Source: Geothermovivens sp964644845
GTDB taxonomy: Bacteria > Zhuqueibacterota > Zhuqueibacteria > Oleimicrobiales > Geothermoviventaceae
Assembly: GCA_964644845.1 (NCBI GenBank)
Contig: CAZXXS010000116.1
Span: 1-64,000 of the forward strand
Direction of reading: 5' to 3'
Length of the DNA stretch: 64,000 nt
Shown: positions 26,155-35,300 of the stretch, one piece after another
Numbering within the stretch: the first letter of the stretch is position 1
How the letters are laid out: the number at the start of each line of letters is the position of its first letter
Notes under the pieces: model-generated
Databases searched by the model: none
Seen by the model: only the letters and a program-made list of their open reading frames with translations
What the model was told of the DNA's origin: nothing
Made by a program: the position numbers and the translations under genes

Positions 26155-27514
26155 GAACCGTGCGGCAGACATGTCGCTGGACATGTTTGCGCAAGCACCC
26201 GAGCTCGCGCAGTCGAGCTCAGGTGCAGGCAAACCCCTTGCCGACCGTGTCCGGCCGGAGACTTTGGACGAGATCGTCGGCCAGGAGCACCTTCTTGGCC
26301 CCGGCCGGGCGCTTCGCAAAATCATCGAAGCAGACGACCTTGTCTCGATGATTCTGTGGGGGCCGCCCGGCGTAGGCAAAACCACCCTGGCCCGTGTGAT
26401 CGCGAAAGAGACCGGATCAGAATTCCACAGCCTGAGCGCTGTGACAGCGGGCGTTGCCGACGTGAGACGCGTGCTTGAACGTGCTCGTCGGAACCGACAG
26501 GCTGGCAAACGCACGATCCTGTTCATTGACGAAATCCACCGTTTCAACAAAGCCCAACAGGACGCCCTTCTGCACGCGGTAGAGGACGGCACGATTGTTC
26601 TGATCGGTGCAACGACGGAGAATCCCAGCTTCGAGATCATTGGTCCGCTTCTGTCGCGCTGCCGCGTCTTCACACTTCGCCCGCTGGATCGTGAAGCCAT
26701 GCGCAGGGTGCTCGAGCGTGCCCTTCGGAAAGACCCGTGGTTGCGCTCCAAGAGCCCGCGTTTTGCGGAGGGGGCCCTGGAACTCCTGGTTGAGCTTTCT
26801 GGGGGTGACGCGCGGGTGGCGCTCAACGCGCTCGAGCTGGCGGTTAGACTTGCGGCCCCGGCCGACAAGGGTGTGGAGGTAACTCCGGAACACATTCGCG
26901 AGGCTCTGCAGCAGCCGGCTTTGCTGTACGACAAGAAGGGTGACTACCACTACGATCTTGCCTCGGCTTTCATCAAAAGCATCCGCGGCTCCGATCCGGA
27001 CGCAGCGGTTTACTGGATGGCACGGATGCTGGAAGGAGGCGAAGACCCCAGGTTCATCGCGCGGCGCTTGGTCATCCTTGCCTCGGAAGACATCGGTAAT
27101 GCTGACCCACAAGCGCTAATTTTGGCCACAAGTGGTTTCGCAGCGGTGGACCTCGTTGGAATGCCTGAAGCGCGGATCATTCTGGCCCAGGTGGCAACGT
27201 ACCTGGCCTCGGCCCCAAAGAGCAACGCCGCGTACGTGGCCATCAGCGAAGCTACCGAGGACGTACGTCAAAAGCCCCTTGTGAGCGTACCGCTGCATCT
27301 TCGAAACGCACCAACGCGTTTGATGAAACAGCTCGGTTACGCAGCGGGGTACAAGTACCCGCACGACTACGAAGGGGGCTTTGTGAGGGAGAATTACCGC
27401 CCGCCCGAGGACAGCCGCAAAGTGTACTACCGTCCCACTCAGCACGGATTTGAGAAACGACTGCGGGATCGCCTGCGTCAACTGTGGCCAGAACGCTACC
27501 GGGACAAGGAATGA
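26141..27514 (+). CDS. rarA: Replication-associated recombination protein RarA
   Basis: A 457-residue AAA+ ATPase (also called MgsA) that acts at stalled replication forks. GTG 26141 follows GGGAGGTGTA inside the preceding gene. The Walker A is GPPGVGKTT near residue 72, the Walker B is FIDEIHRFNK, and sensor 1 is IGATTENPS. The C-terminal part has LLYDKKGDYHYDLASAFIKSIRGSDPDAA, the family's tetramerisation region, and ends with YRPTQHGFEKRLRDRL. It overlaps the upstream hydrolase gene and touches lptD by ATGA, so the three are translationally linked, though not functionally related in any known way. Confidence 0.94.
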   Translation: MAGRRNRAADMSLDMFAQAPELAQSSSGAGKPLADRVRPETLDEIVGQEHLLGPGRALRKIIEADDLVSMILWGPPGVGKTTLARVIAKETGSEFHSLSAVTAGVADVRRVLERARRNRQAGKRTILFIDEIHRFNKAQQDALLHAVEDGTIVLIGATTENPSFEIIGPLLSRCRVFTLRPLDREAMRRVLERALRKDPWLRSKSPRFAEGALELLVELSGGDARVALNALELAVRLAAPADKGVEVTPEHIREALQQPALLYDKKGDYHYDLASAFIKSIRGSDPDAAVYWMARMLEGGEDPRFIARRLVILASEDIGNADPQALILATSGFAAVDLVGMPEARIILAQVATYLASAPKSNAAYVAISEATEDVRQKPLVSVPLHLRNAPTRLMKQLGYAAGYKYPHDYEGGFVRENYRPPEDSRKVYYRPTQHGFEKRLRDRLRQLWPERYRDKE

Positions 27515-30066
27515 AGCGACGGTGGTGGGTTTGGGCAGCGATTTGTTTGTCACTCGCGGGGGGCTCTTCACAGTCGCAGACAGTCCCTGCCGACACAACG
27601 CGGCGACGCTCTTCTGAGTTGGACACTCTTGTAACTTACCAGGCCAAGCTTCAGGATAACTGGGTCGACAAGCGTGTTACGGTGTTGCAGGGTGACGCGG
27701 AGGTTCACTACCAGAACATGACCCTCAAGGCTGGCCGCATCACGCTGTACTGGGATGACCATTTGCTTGTGGCAGAGGGCATTCCAGATACCGTGTGGCA
27801 ACGCGGTCCCAACGGAACAGATTCTGTTCAGGTTGTGCGCATCAAGGGGGAACCGGTTTTTTCCGACGGTTCCGAAGAACTCCGTGGCAGCAAGATGACT
27901 TACAATTTCAAGACGCGACGGGGCCGGGTCATCCGTGGACGTACGCAGTTTGAGGGCGGTCGTTACGTAGGCGACACGATCAAACGGGAAGGTGACAAGG
28001 TCATTTGGGTTGCCAACGGAAGCTACACGACGTGCGATCTGGATGAGCCCCATTACCATTTCGCCAGCTCCAAAATGAAGCTGATTGTGAACGACAAGGC
28101 CATTGCCAAGCCACTGGTTATGTACCTCGGGCATGTACCCATTGCCGCGCTGCCGTTCGCGATTTTCCCGCACAAGCACGGTCGGCAGAGCGGGCTCCTC
28201 ATTCCTCACTACGGAGAAAGCGAATTGGAGGGGCGGTATCTGCGAGGCCTGGGTTACTACTGGGCTCCCAATGACTACTTCGACGCCAAGGGCTCAGTGG
28301 ATTTTTTCGAACGCAGCGGTTGGATGTTTCACCTGGGCAGCAACTACGCCGTTCGGTACCTCTTGCGTGGTACGGTGTCCGGGTCTTTTACGCGTAAGAA
28401 CTACCTTGGCGGAAGGAAGGTACGCCGCTGGGACCTGGCCATCCGGCACGCTCAGAATCTGGATCCGAACACATCGTTCAACGTGAACGCTTACTTTGTG
28501 AGCGACAAGAACTTCTACCGAGACTACAGTGCCAACCTGGACCAACGTTTGCGGAGACAGTTGCAGTCCAACGCTACGTTTTCGCGCAATTGGCCACGCT
28601 CGCGCAACAGCCTGACGGTGAACATTTCGCAAACGCGCGATCTGGATACGGACGACGCCATCGTCATGTTGCCGCAGGTGTCATTCCGGCACGCCCAGCG
28701 CCGTTTGTTCGGCAAAAGAAAGCACCACGGCAGAACCAGGTGGTACGAGACGATCTACTACGCGTACAATTCTCGCCTTGTCAACCGGTTGGAACGCCGC
28801 AGCGTCACTTGGCCCTCGGCGCGTGTGGAGGAAAAACAAACGCGGCAAATAAGGCACAACCTGACGCTGTCCTGGACGAGTCCCCGGAAGCTGTTTGGCT
28901 GGTTGCAGTGGACCCAAGGGCTAAACGTGGCTGAAGACTGGTTTGACCGCAGGAGTGACTACCGATTCGATCCCGACAGCGGTCGTGTTGTGAGCACGGA
29001 ACGGAAGGGCTTTTACCCACGCCACACGTTCAGTTACCGGTTCTCGGCAAACACGAAACTCTACGGTCTCTTCACGCCGAAGGTTGCTGGTATCGAGGCG
29101 ATTCGTCACGTCGTCACACCGTCGCTGTCGTTCAATTTCACGCCCGATTTCTCAGACCCGCGATGGGGTTACTACCAGGTGGTGCGAGACTCACTTGGTC
29201 AGGAAATGCGCTACGATCGATTTGTTGGGACTCCCCAGGGAGGGGTGAAATCGATTTACGCAAGCGTCCGGAACCTCTTTCAAGCGAAAGTGCTTCGCGG
29301 CGAGGAGGAAAAGAAGCTGGACCTCTTGAGCTGGGACGTGTCGCTGGGTTACAATTTCAAGGCGCGGGGACAGAAGTTGTCTGAGCTCCGTTCAAGTGTG
29401 CGGACGCTGTTCTTGCGATCGCTGAACCTGACCCTGAGCATGAGCCACAGCTTCTACCAGGTGCCGACGGTTTACGGTGAAATGCCAACGCGCTACCTCT
29501 GGCAGGATGGCGGGTGGAAGAAGGGGCATTTTGTGCGTCTGACGTACTTCCGCCTGAGCACGGGTTTCCGCCTGTCGGGCAAGGCGAGAAACCGTCAAGG
29601 CGCCGCTGCTGCCGGCGAAAGCACCACGACAGCAGAAGAGGGCGATGTCGGTTTCCCGCAAATTGTGATGCCGGGTGAGCGGTTCCAACCGGAGAGATCG
29701 TTTCAAAATTTCCGCTTCAGCTGGCGCGCGAGTGTTAGTCTGAATCTGGAACTGGATAAGCGCGGCCTTGTGCCGCGCAAACGCTACTACGCCCGGATCT
29801 ACGGCGTGGAGGTGCAACTCACCAAGAACTGGCGTTTGGCTTACAGTGCCCAGCTTGATTTGCTCGATCGGGAAATTGTGCACCAGCGTTTCACGTTCCA
29901 CCGGGATCTGCATTGTTGGGAGGCCGAGTTTGACTGGGTGCCAAGTGGTAGGGACAGACGCTACTACCTGCGAATCAACATCAAAGCGCCGCAGCTGCAG
30001 CAGCTTAAACTTGAGAAACGGGGAGGAAGAACGGGGTTCCTGGGCTACGGGGGTTACTACTACTGA
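27511..30066 (+). CDS. lptD: LPS-assembly protein LptD, FCB-style
   Basis: 851 residues from ATG 27511, overlapping the rarA stop. There is an N-terminal signal peptide (WVWAAICLSLAGGSSQSQ). An OstA/LptA-like beta-taco domain spans about 45-180 (QGDAEVHYQNMTLKAG, then TYNFKTRRGRVIRG). The large C-terminal region is an outer-membrane beta barrel rich in alternating aromatic residues and ends with a Gly-Tyr-rich tail, GYGGYYY. The final aromatic residue suits barrel assembly. It places lipopolysaccharide in the outer leaflet. Length and layout follow the Bacteroidota/FCB form rather than E. coli LptD, and no LptE is adjacent. Confidence 0.88.
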   Translation: MKRRWWVWAAICLSLAGGSSQSQTVPADTTRRRSSELDTLVTYQAKLQDNWVDKRVTVLQGDAEVHYQNMTLKAGRITLYWDDHLLVAEGIPDTVWQRGPNGTDSVQVVRIKGEPVFSDGSEELRGSKMTYNFKTRRGRVIRGRTQFEGGRYVGDTIKREGDKVIWVANGSYTTCDLDEPHYHFASSKMKLIVNDKAIAKPLVMYLGHVPIAALPFAIFPHKHGRQSGLLIPHYGESELEGRYLRGLGYYWAPNDYFDAKGSVDFFERSGWMFHLGSNYAVRYLLRGTVSGSFTRKNYLGGRKVRRWDLAIRHAQNLDPNTSFNVNAYFVSDKNFYRDYSANLDQRLRRQLQSNATFSRNWPRSRNSLTVNISQTRDLDTDDAIVMLPQVSFRHAQRRLFGKRKHHGRTRWYETIYYAYNSRLVNRLERRSVTWPSARVEEKQTRQIRHNLTLSWTSPRKLFGWLQWTQGLNVAEDWFDRRSDYRFDPDSGRVVSTERKGFYPRHTFSYRFSANTKLYGLFTPKVAGIEAIRHVVTPSLSFNFTPDFSDPRWGYYQVVRDSLGQEMRYDRFVGTPQGGVKSIYASVRNLFQAKVLRGEEEKKLDLLSWDVSLGYNFKARGQKLSELRSSVRTLFLRSLNLTLSMSHSFYQVPTVYGEMPTRYLWQDGGWKKGHFVRLTYFRLSTGFRLSGKARNRQGAAAAGESTTTAEEGDVGFPQIVMPGERFQPERSFQNFRFSWRASVSLNLELDKRGLVPRKRYYARIYGVEVQLTKNWRLAYSAQLDLLDREIVHQRFTFHRDLHCWEAEFDWVPSGRDRRYYLRINIKAPQLQQLKLEKRGGRTGFLGYGGYYY

Positions 30067-30129
30067 GTGGGGGAGCGGCGATGCGGAAAAGGCGCGACGA
30101 CATGCCTGCCACGCCGCCGCGCCGGACGG

Positions 30130-30534
30130 TCAACGAAGCGATCTGCCTTCTACCAGAACCTTTTGGCCAACGTTCTCGAAGTCGACGACGATCTTGCCGG
30201 AACGACCGTTTTTCTCCACTGCGATCACACGACCCACATCCTGAAAAACGGGGTGACGGATTCTCTGTCCCAGGGTGTAGGTGTTGCGTGGGTCGTAGTC
30301 GACGATTTCTGTCGTGGTGTCCTGGTCTTCTTGGGACGCCTCGAGAGGGGGATCTGCGATGGTCCCGTCCGGTTTGAGACGATCAATCTCAAAGGCGAAG
30401 GTGCTGTGGCAGCCGCTGCAACGTAGCCAGGCCAGCTCAGCTTCTTCGTTCCAGCCAACAACGCGGAATTTTCGTACGGACTGGCACTTCTTGCACCACC
30501 CGTCGTAGAGCTTACGGCTCGATCGTTTGGCCAT
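30130..30534 (-). CDS. Zinc-ribbon protein with Tudor-like C-terminus
   Basis: 134 residues; the start has GGAGGG about 8 nt upstream. Two CxxC pairs (Cys 14/17 and 39/42) make a zinc ribbon at the N-terminus. An acidic linker (EASQEDQDTT) follows. The C-terminal 50 residues (GQRIRHPVFQDVGRVIAVEKNG) have the G-x-x-V/I-x-H-P-x-F pattern of DUF3553/CarD-like and PcrA C-terminal Tudor domains, some of which bind RNA polymerase. It lies 59 nt downstream of ssb on the same strand and may share its transcript. A role in transcription or DNA handling is inference. Confidence 0.7.
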   Translation of the reverse strand: MAKRSSRKLYDGWCKKCQSVRKFRVVGWNEEAELAWLRCSGCHSTFAFEIDRLKPDGTIADPPLEASQEDQDTTTEIVDYDPRNTYTLGQRIRHPVFQDVGRVIAVEKNGRSGKIVVDFENVGQKVLVEGRSLR

Positions 30535-30593
30535 TTGGATCCCTCCAAAACTGCGTTTATCTCGAATTGCGTTCGCTTCGGCGTGTGTTGCCC

Positions 30594-31025
30594 TCAGCTG
30601 GAGGGCTGTTCGCCGTCTGCTTCTCGCTCATTTTCTTGTTTCTGAGCCTCGGAATGCTCTGCCTCTCCCTGCTCTGACGGGATGGGTGGGAACTGGATCC
30701 ACTTGGCATTTACCTGCACGATGGACTCTGTGCCCTCCTGGCTGGAAAGATTGGCCGACTGCAGCTCCCCGATGATGACGACGGGACTCCCTTTACGCAG
30801 CAGACGGTGGCAGTGCTCAGCCAGAGCGGACCAGGCAACAACCCGGATGAAAGACTTTTCTTCTTTGACGCGACCGTCTTCCTGGTTCTCGTAACGGGAG
30901 GAAACGATCGTGAAATTCGTCACAGCGACGCCCCGTCGGGTCGTGCGCAGAGGGGGATCGCTGAGAAGTTCACCGGAAATCACAACGCGGTTAACGTCAG
31001 GCATTTCGTAGACAGTGGTGGCCAT
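30594..31025 (-). CDS. ssb: Single-stranded DNA-binding protein
   Basis: 143 residues; ATG 31025 follows GCGAGGA, and a TTG-initiated extension upstream would run through a terminator and is rejected. The OB fold is clear (VNRVVISGELLSDPPLRTT, FTIVSSRYENQ, SFIRVVAWSALAEHCHRLLRKGSPVVIIGEL). The C-terminal tail is acidic and Gln/Glu-rich but ends GEQPSS, without the DDDIPF-type tip that normally recruits repair and replication proteins. The protein may be a second SSB or one using other contacts. An intrinsic terminator lies just upstream, 36 nt from the start, implying control of read-through. Confidence 0.88.
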   Translation of the reverse strand: MATTVYEMPDVNRVVISGELLSDPPLRTTRRGVAVTNFTIVSSRYENQEDGRVKEEKSFIRVVAWSALAEHCHRLLRKGSPVVIIGELQSANLSSQEGTESIVQVNAKWIQFPPIPSEQGEAEHSEAQKQENEREADGEQPSS

Positions 31026-31060
31026 TCCTCGCACTTCCCTCGTTGGCTCAGTCCAGGTAC

Positions 31061-31090
31061 AAAAAAGGCAAGACCGCAACGGGTCTTGCC
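31061..31090 (-). terminator. Intrinsic terminator between a strong promoter and ssb
   Basis: On the leftward strand GGCAAGACC and GGTCTTGCC form a 9 bp perfect stem (31082-31090 with 31067-31075), followed by TTTTTT. It ends an RNA started at the consensus promoter at 31208-31236, before ssb. Confidence 0.9.
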
Positions 31091-31201
31091 CCTCAGCAAT
31101 TCACGGAAAACGAACGATAAGCGCTTTTGAGAAAAAGGAAAACTCGCACTCCACGCATTCTCTTCGAAAACCTGGTTTTGCACGCTAAGCTGCTAACAGA
31201 T
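31061..31201 (-). ncRNA. Candidate small RNA or ssb leader, about 140 nt
   Basis: The stretch from the expected start near 31201 to the terminator is bounded by a perfect promoter and a strong terminator. TTAGCAG near its 5' end can pair with TTGCTGA just before the terminator stem, so the molecule could close into one domain. It also contains a 21-codon frame (31158 to 31093; MRGVRVFLFLKSAYRSFSVNC) after GAAGAGA, ending immediately before the terminator stem. It may therefore be a 6S-like or other small RNA, or an attenuation leader for ssb. I cannot assign a family. Confidence 0.5.
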
Positions 31202-31207
31202 CAATCA

Positions 31208-31236
31208 ATTATAAACATTCGGCCAAGGAATGTCAA
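31208..31236 (-). promoter_or_regulatory. Consensus sigma-70 promoter, leftward
   Basis: Read leftward: TTGACA (31236-31231), a 17 nt spacer and TATAAT (31213-31208). Both boxes match the consensus exactly, the best promoter in the window. Confidence 0.88.
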
Positions 31237-31745
31237 GCGAAAAATCTGGAAAATTGTAGGTACGACGTGAAGGCCCCACGGGTGTCGTGGTTCGATCGTG
31301 CCTGGCCCATTTCGTCCAGCCTGACCTGTTGGTGTCAGGGGGGGTGAAGCAATTTCTGCGGACAAGCCTGACCGGGAACGAGTCCCTCCAGGGGGTCAGG
31401 GCCCATTGGATTGTTGGGTGTGCTGCAGTTGTGGTTAGAGCTCGAGTGGTGTTTCCTCCTGTTACGACAGTCAGGCCGCCACAGGGTAAGCGGGGTGTCT
31501 TGCGAAAAGTGGGTTGGAAATCGGTTACGAGTCTCCACAAATGCAGCGCGGGGTCAGGCACGATTTGTGGGTGGACCGTGTGAGAGTGGGAGATCGTGTT
31601 TGCCGTCGGGTTGCGCAGCGCCCTGCGAAAGTTCTGAAACGACCGAGGTCTGGCCCTCCGCGCAATCTTTTGGCCAACACCGATGGCTCGTTGGGCGTCC
31701 AGGGGGTGTGCGAGAACAATCGGGCATGCCCTTGCAAATTAGCGC
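31237..31745. other. 509 nt non-coding region with repeated GTCAGG/CCTGAC
   Basis: It lies between the leftward promoter at 31208-31236 and a rightward promoter at 31746-31773. No supported gene. GTCAGG occurs at 31334, 31395, 31470 and 31553, and CCTGAC at 31320 and 31367. Two hairpins are made from them: 31320-31339 and 31367-31400. The sequence GGTTCGATC at 31289-31297 looks like a tRNA T-loop but has no matching arms. Confidence 0.45.
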
Positions 31746-31773
31746 TTGACATTTGAAGGCAATTTACTAACTT
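31746..31773 (+). promoter_or_regulatory. Predicted promoter of the DUF5679-like gene
   Basis: TTGACA at 31746-31751, a 16 nt spacer and TAACTT at 31768-31773. The gene starts about 170 nt later, so a GC-rich leader is expected. Confidence 0.6.
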
Positions 31774-31944
31774 TAGCCTTAGTTAGGGGGAGGTGCCACT
31801 GCATTTGGGGGGCAGGATGCCTAAGTGTTGCGGTTTTGTGGCCTGGCTCCCGGCTCGGAGGAGGGTCTCTGATCCGCATCCGACGGCAGCGGGAAGGGCT
31901 GGAGATCGCGGTGGTCGTGCACTTTCAGAGAGGAGGTGAATGCC

Positions 31945-32097
31945 GTGGCTGAAATGGCGTACTGTGTGAAGTGCCGCACGAAAACGGAAATGGTTGATGT
32001 TGTCGAGGTAACCATGAAAAATGGGAGGCGCGCGCTGAAAGGCAAATGCTCGAAGTGCGGCACGGGAATGTACAAAATTCTGCCGTCGAAGAAGTAA
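31945..32097 (+). CDS. DUF5679-like zinc-ribbon protein, 50 residues
   Basis: GTG 31945 with a perfect AGGAGGTG site 6 nt upstream; ATG 31954 is an internal alternative. The 50-residue product has two CxxC pairs (Cys 7/10 and 35/38), a central strand region (MVDVVEVTMKNGRRALKG) and a Lys-rich end (KILPSKK). It matches the small DUF5679 family, whose function is not known. It has its own promoter and terminator, and the strong binding site suggests high expression. The basic charge and zinc ribbon would suit nucleic-acid or ribosome binding, which is inference. Confidence 0.85.
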   Translation: MAEMAYCVKCRTKTEMVDVVEVTMKNGRRALKGKCSKCGTGMYKILPSKK

Positions 32098-32172
32098 GCG
32101 AGGAAACCACTCACAATTTCATGTGCCTGAGGACGCCGAACGGCTTCGGCGACAAGACTGAGGTGGAAGCAG

Positions 32173-32202
32173 AGGCGAGAAGAAGTTCATTCTCGCCTTT
32201 TC
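32173..32202 (+). terminator. Intrinsic terminator after the DUF5679-like gene
   Basis: AGGCGAGAA (32173-32181) pairs with TTCTCGCCT (32190-32198), with TTTCTGTTTT following. The 8 nt loop is GAAGTTCA. Confidence 0.8.
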
Positions 32203-32393
32203 TGTTTTGTGGGATCGTCTGCGCACTTTGGTAACCTCGGCCGGTTCGAGGACAAAAGCCGAATTCCTACAGCCGGGCGGGGGCCAAGGGTGGATTCGAC
32301 GCGAACCCTTCAACAGACGGATTCGGTCAGCCCGGTATCCGCGATTCCAGGGTTCCTTTGGCCCAGAAGTTATGCTGATGTGCGGGAGTAAAA

Positions 32394-35300
32394 GTGATCA
32401 AAACGGTTTCTGCAAGTTCTGTAAATCCTCTGAGCCTTTTTTCTGAACCCGTCTCGGTGTGGTTTGAACGAGAATTTGGTCGACCGACAACGCCGCAAGA
32501 AAGAGGCTGGCCGCCGATTCAGCGGGGAGAGAACACCCTGATTCTGGCGCCGACCGGTTCTGGCAAAACCCTCGCTGCTTTCCTGTGGGGAATCGACCGA
32601 ATTCTGCAAGAGCTCAGACAACACGAGTTCGAAGAGCTGCGGCTTGTCTACGTGTCGCCACTGAAGGCCCTGAACAATGACATTGAGCGTAATTTGCGGC
32701 AGCCACTGCGTGGCATTCGAGAGGTCGGAAAACAGCTTGGCGTGGAGATGCCGACCGTACGGGTGGCCGTACGTTCGGGAGACACGCCGCAGTACGAACG
32801 TCGAAAGATGTTCGTGCGGCCGCCTCACATTTTGATCACCACACCCGAGTCGCTCTACGTCTTACTGACCGGGTCGCGGGCAGGCGAACTCTTTCGCTCC
32901 GTACAGACGCTGATTGTGGACGAAATTCACGCTCTGGCTGGCAACAAACGAGGCGTCCACCTCGCCCTCAGCCTTGAGCGTCTTGAAAGGCTGGCACGGC
33001 GAAGCGTGCAGCGAATTGGTCTGTCCGCCACAATTCGCCCGCTCGAGGAAGTGGCTCGGTTTCTCGGGGGCAACGAATGGGTGCGCGGCGAGCGTGGACT
33101 GGAACTACGGCCGCGGCCGGTCACGATCGTGGATGCAGGCTACCGAAAGCCCCTTGATCTGCGTGTAGAGTGGGCTGCTTGTGGCGGCAACGAACAAACT
33201 GGGAGCCCGTGGATTCCCCTTCTCAACCGCGTGGCCCGGCTGGTCAAGCAACACAACACAACTTTGATCTTCGCCAACAACCGTCGGGCGGCGGAGCGTG
33301 TGGCAGAAAGGCTGAACGAGATCCTGACAAGCGGTGAGGGCGATGTCAGTGCCATTCTGGACGACGGTGTGCCAAAGGGACTCGGCATTTTCGCTGCAAG
33401 TAGGGGCGACAAGCCACGTGTCGTCGGTGTGCACCACGGTAGCCTCGCGCGTGAGAAGCGCTTGTGGGTGGAGGAAGCGCTGAAGAGCGGACGACTGGCT
33501 GCCATCGTGGGTACGTCATCTCTTCAGCTGGGGATCGACATCGGGGCCATCGATCTGGTGGTTCAGATCGAGTCGCCGAAATCGGTTGCCCAGGGCCTGC
33601 AACGCGTCGGGCGTTCTGGTCACGCGGTGGGTAAAAGCAGCAAAGGCCGCATCTTTGCGCTCCACCCGGAGGATGCCTTAGAGTGTGCCGTTGTGGCCTC
33701 GGGCATGTTGGAGGGCGACGTGGAACCAACCCACACGCCCCTGAATCCCTTGGACGTACTGGCGCAGCAAATTGTGGCGATGGTGTCGGTGGAAGATTGG
33801 AACCCCGACGAGCTCTACCGCTTCGTGCGCCAGTGTTGGGCTTACGAATCCTTGTCTCGACCCTTGTTCGAGCAGGTTCTTGACATGCTGAGCGGACGGT
33901 ACCACACGATCCTGCACCGCGAGTTGCGTCCTCGCATCCTCTGGGACCGCGTGGGGCGCAGGCTCAGCGCCCTCCGGGGGGCACGCATGCTGGCACTTGT
34001 AAATGGCGGTACGATTCCAGCGCAGGGTTCCTACGGGGTGTACCTCCGAGACGGCAAAACGAAGGTTGGAGAACTGGACGAGGAGTTCATCTTTGAAACA
34101 CGTGTAGGCGACACCTTCCTGCTTGGCAATCAGGTTTGGCGTGTGCGGGAGATCCGGGACGACCGCGTGATCGTTTCCGAGGCACCTGGTTCGATGGCCA
34201 GGATGCCGTTCTGGCGTGGGGATTACCCGTGGCGTTCGTACGAGATGGGGAAGAGGCTCGGCGAGTTACGGCGGCGGCTTGCGGAAACGCTGGGCAAGCT
34301 GAAGGCGGAATCCGCTGTTGCGACCTACCTGGACGTACTGGAGAAGTCTGACCCTGCTGCACGGGAGGTACTTCTGGCAAAACTCAGGACCGATTACGCC
34401 GTGGACGAACTCACGGCGCAGAGGATCTTGAAACACGTCGCAGAACAGCTTGACGGTCTCGGAAACGTGGCAACGGACCGTCTTGTTCTCTTTGAGATTT
34501 TCGCGGATGCTTTGGGCAATTTGCAGGTTGTGGTTCACTCTCCGTTTGGTGGCCGCGTGAACAGCGCGTGGGCTCTGGTTATGACCAGCGTGCTCCGTGA
34601 CCATCTGAACGTTGAGACCGAAAGAATTGCCAACGACGACGGCATTTTGTTGCGCTTGCCGCCACTCGACGTTGAAGTCCCTGTGGGCCTGCTTCAGCAA
34701 CTACGGCCCGAGGAAGTGCGCGAGCGGATTCTTCGAGAATTGCCGGGCTCAGCCGTGTTTGGGGCACGGTTTCGGCAAAATGCCGCTCGGGCTTTGCTCT
34801 TGCCCGGCCTCAAGGGAAACAGGCGCACTCCTTTCTGGCTTCAGCGGCTCAAGGCCAAGGATCTGCTTGAGGCAGTTCGCAGCCAGCCAGATTTTCCTGT
34901 CGTGCTGGAAACGGTGCGGGACTGCCTCGAGGAAGTGATGGATCTTCAGCATCTCCTGGAGGTGATGGACAACATTCGGACCGGCGCCATTCAGACGCGC
35001 GTTGTACGGCCGCGTACCCCATCGTCGCTGGCTCGTGGCCTGATGTGGGGCTTTATGAATGTGTACGTGTACGAGTGGGACGAGCCCAAAAGCCAAAAGT
35101 CGGTTTCGATTAGCAGAGACCTGTTGCGCGACTTGCTTTCCTCCGAGCGACTGGTTCGGTCGCTCCGTCCGGAAGCTGTGCGGTTGGTGACGAACCGGGC
35201 CCGGGGACTGGACCCTTCCGTTCAGGTGCAGAGCGCGGACGAACTCGCGTTGCTGTTTCAACGAGTGGGTGACTTGTCGGAAGAGGAGCTGCGCGACTTG

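Noticed and set aside
31289..31297. tRNA-like GGTTCGATC
   Set aside because: The flanking five bases on each side do not pair and no acceptor or anticodon arm is found.
32290..32300. tmRNA-like GGATTCGAC
   Set aside because: No matching 3' end, no tag-coding frame and too close to the lhr start.
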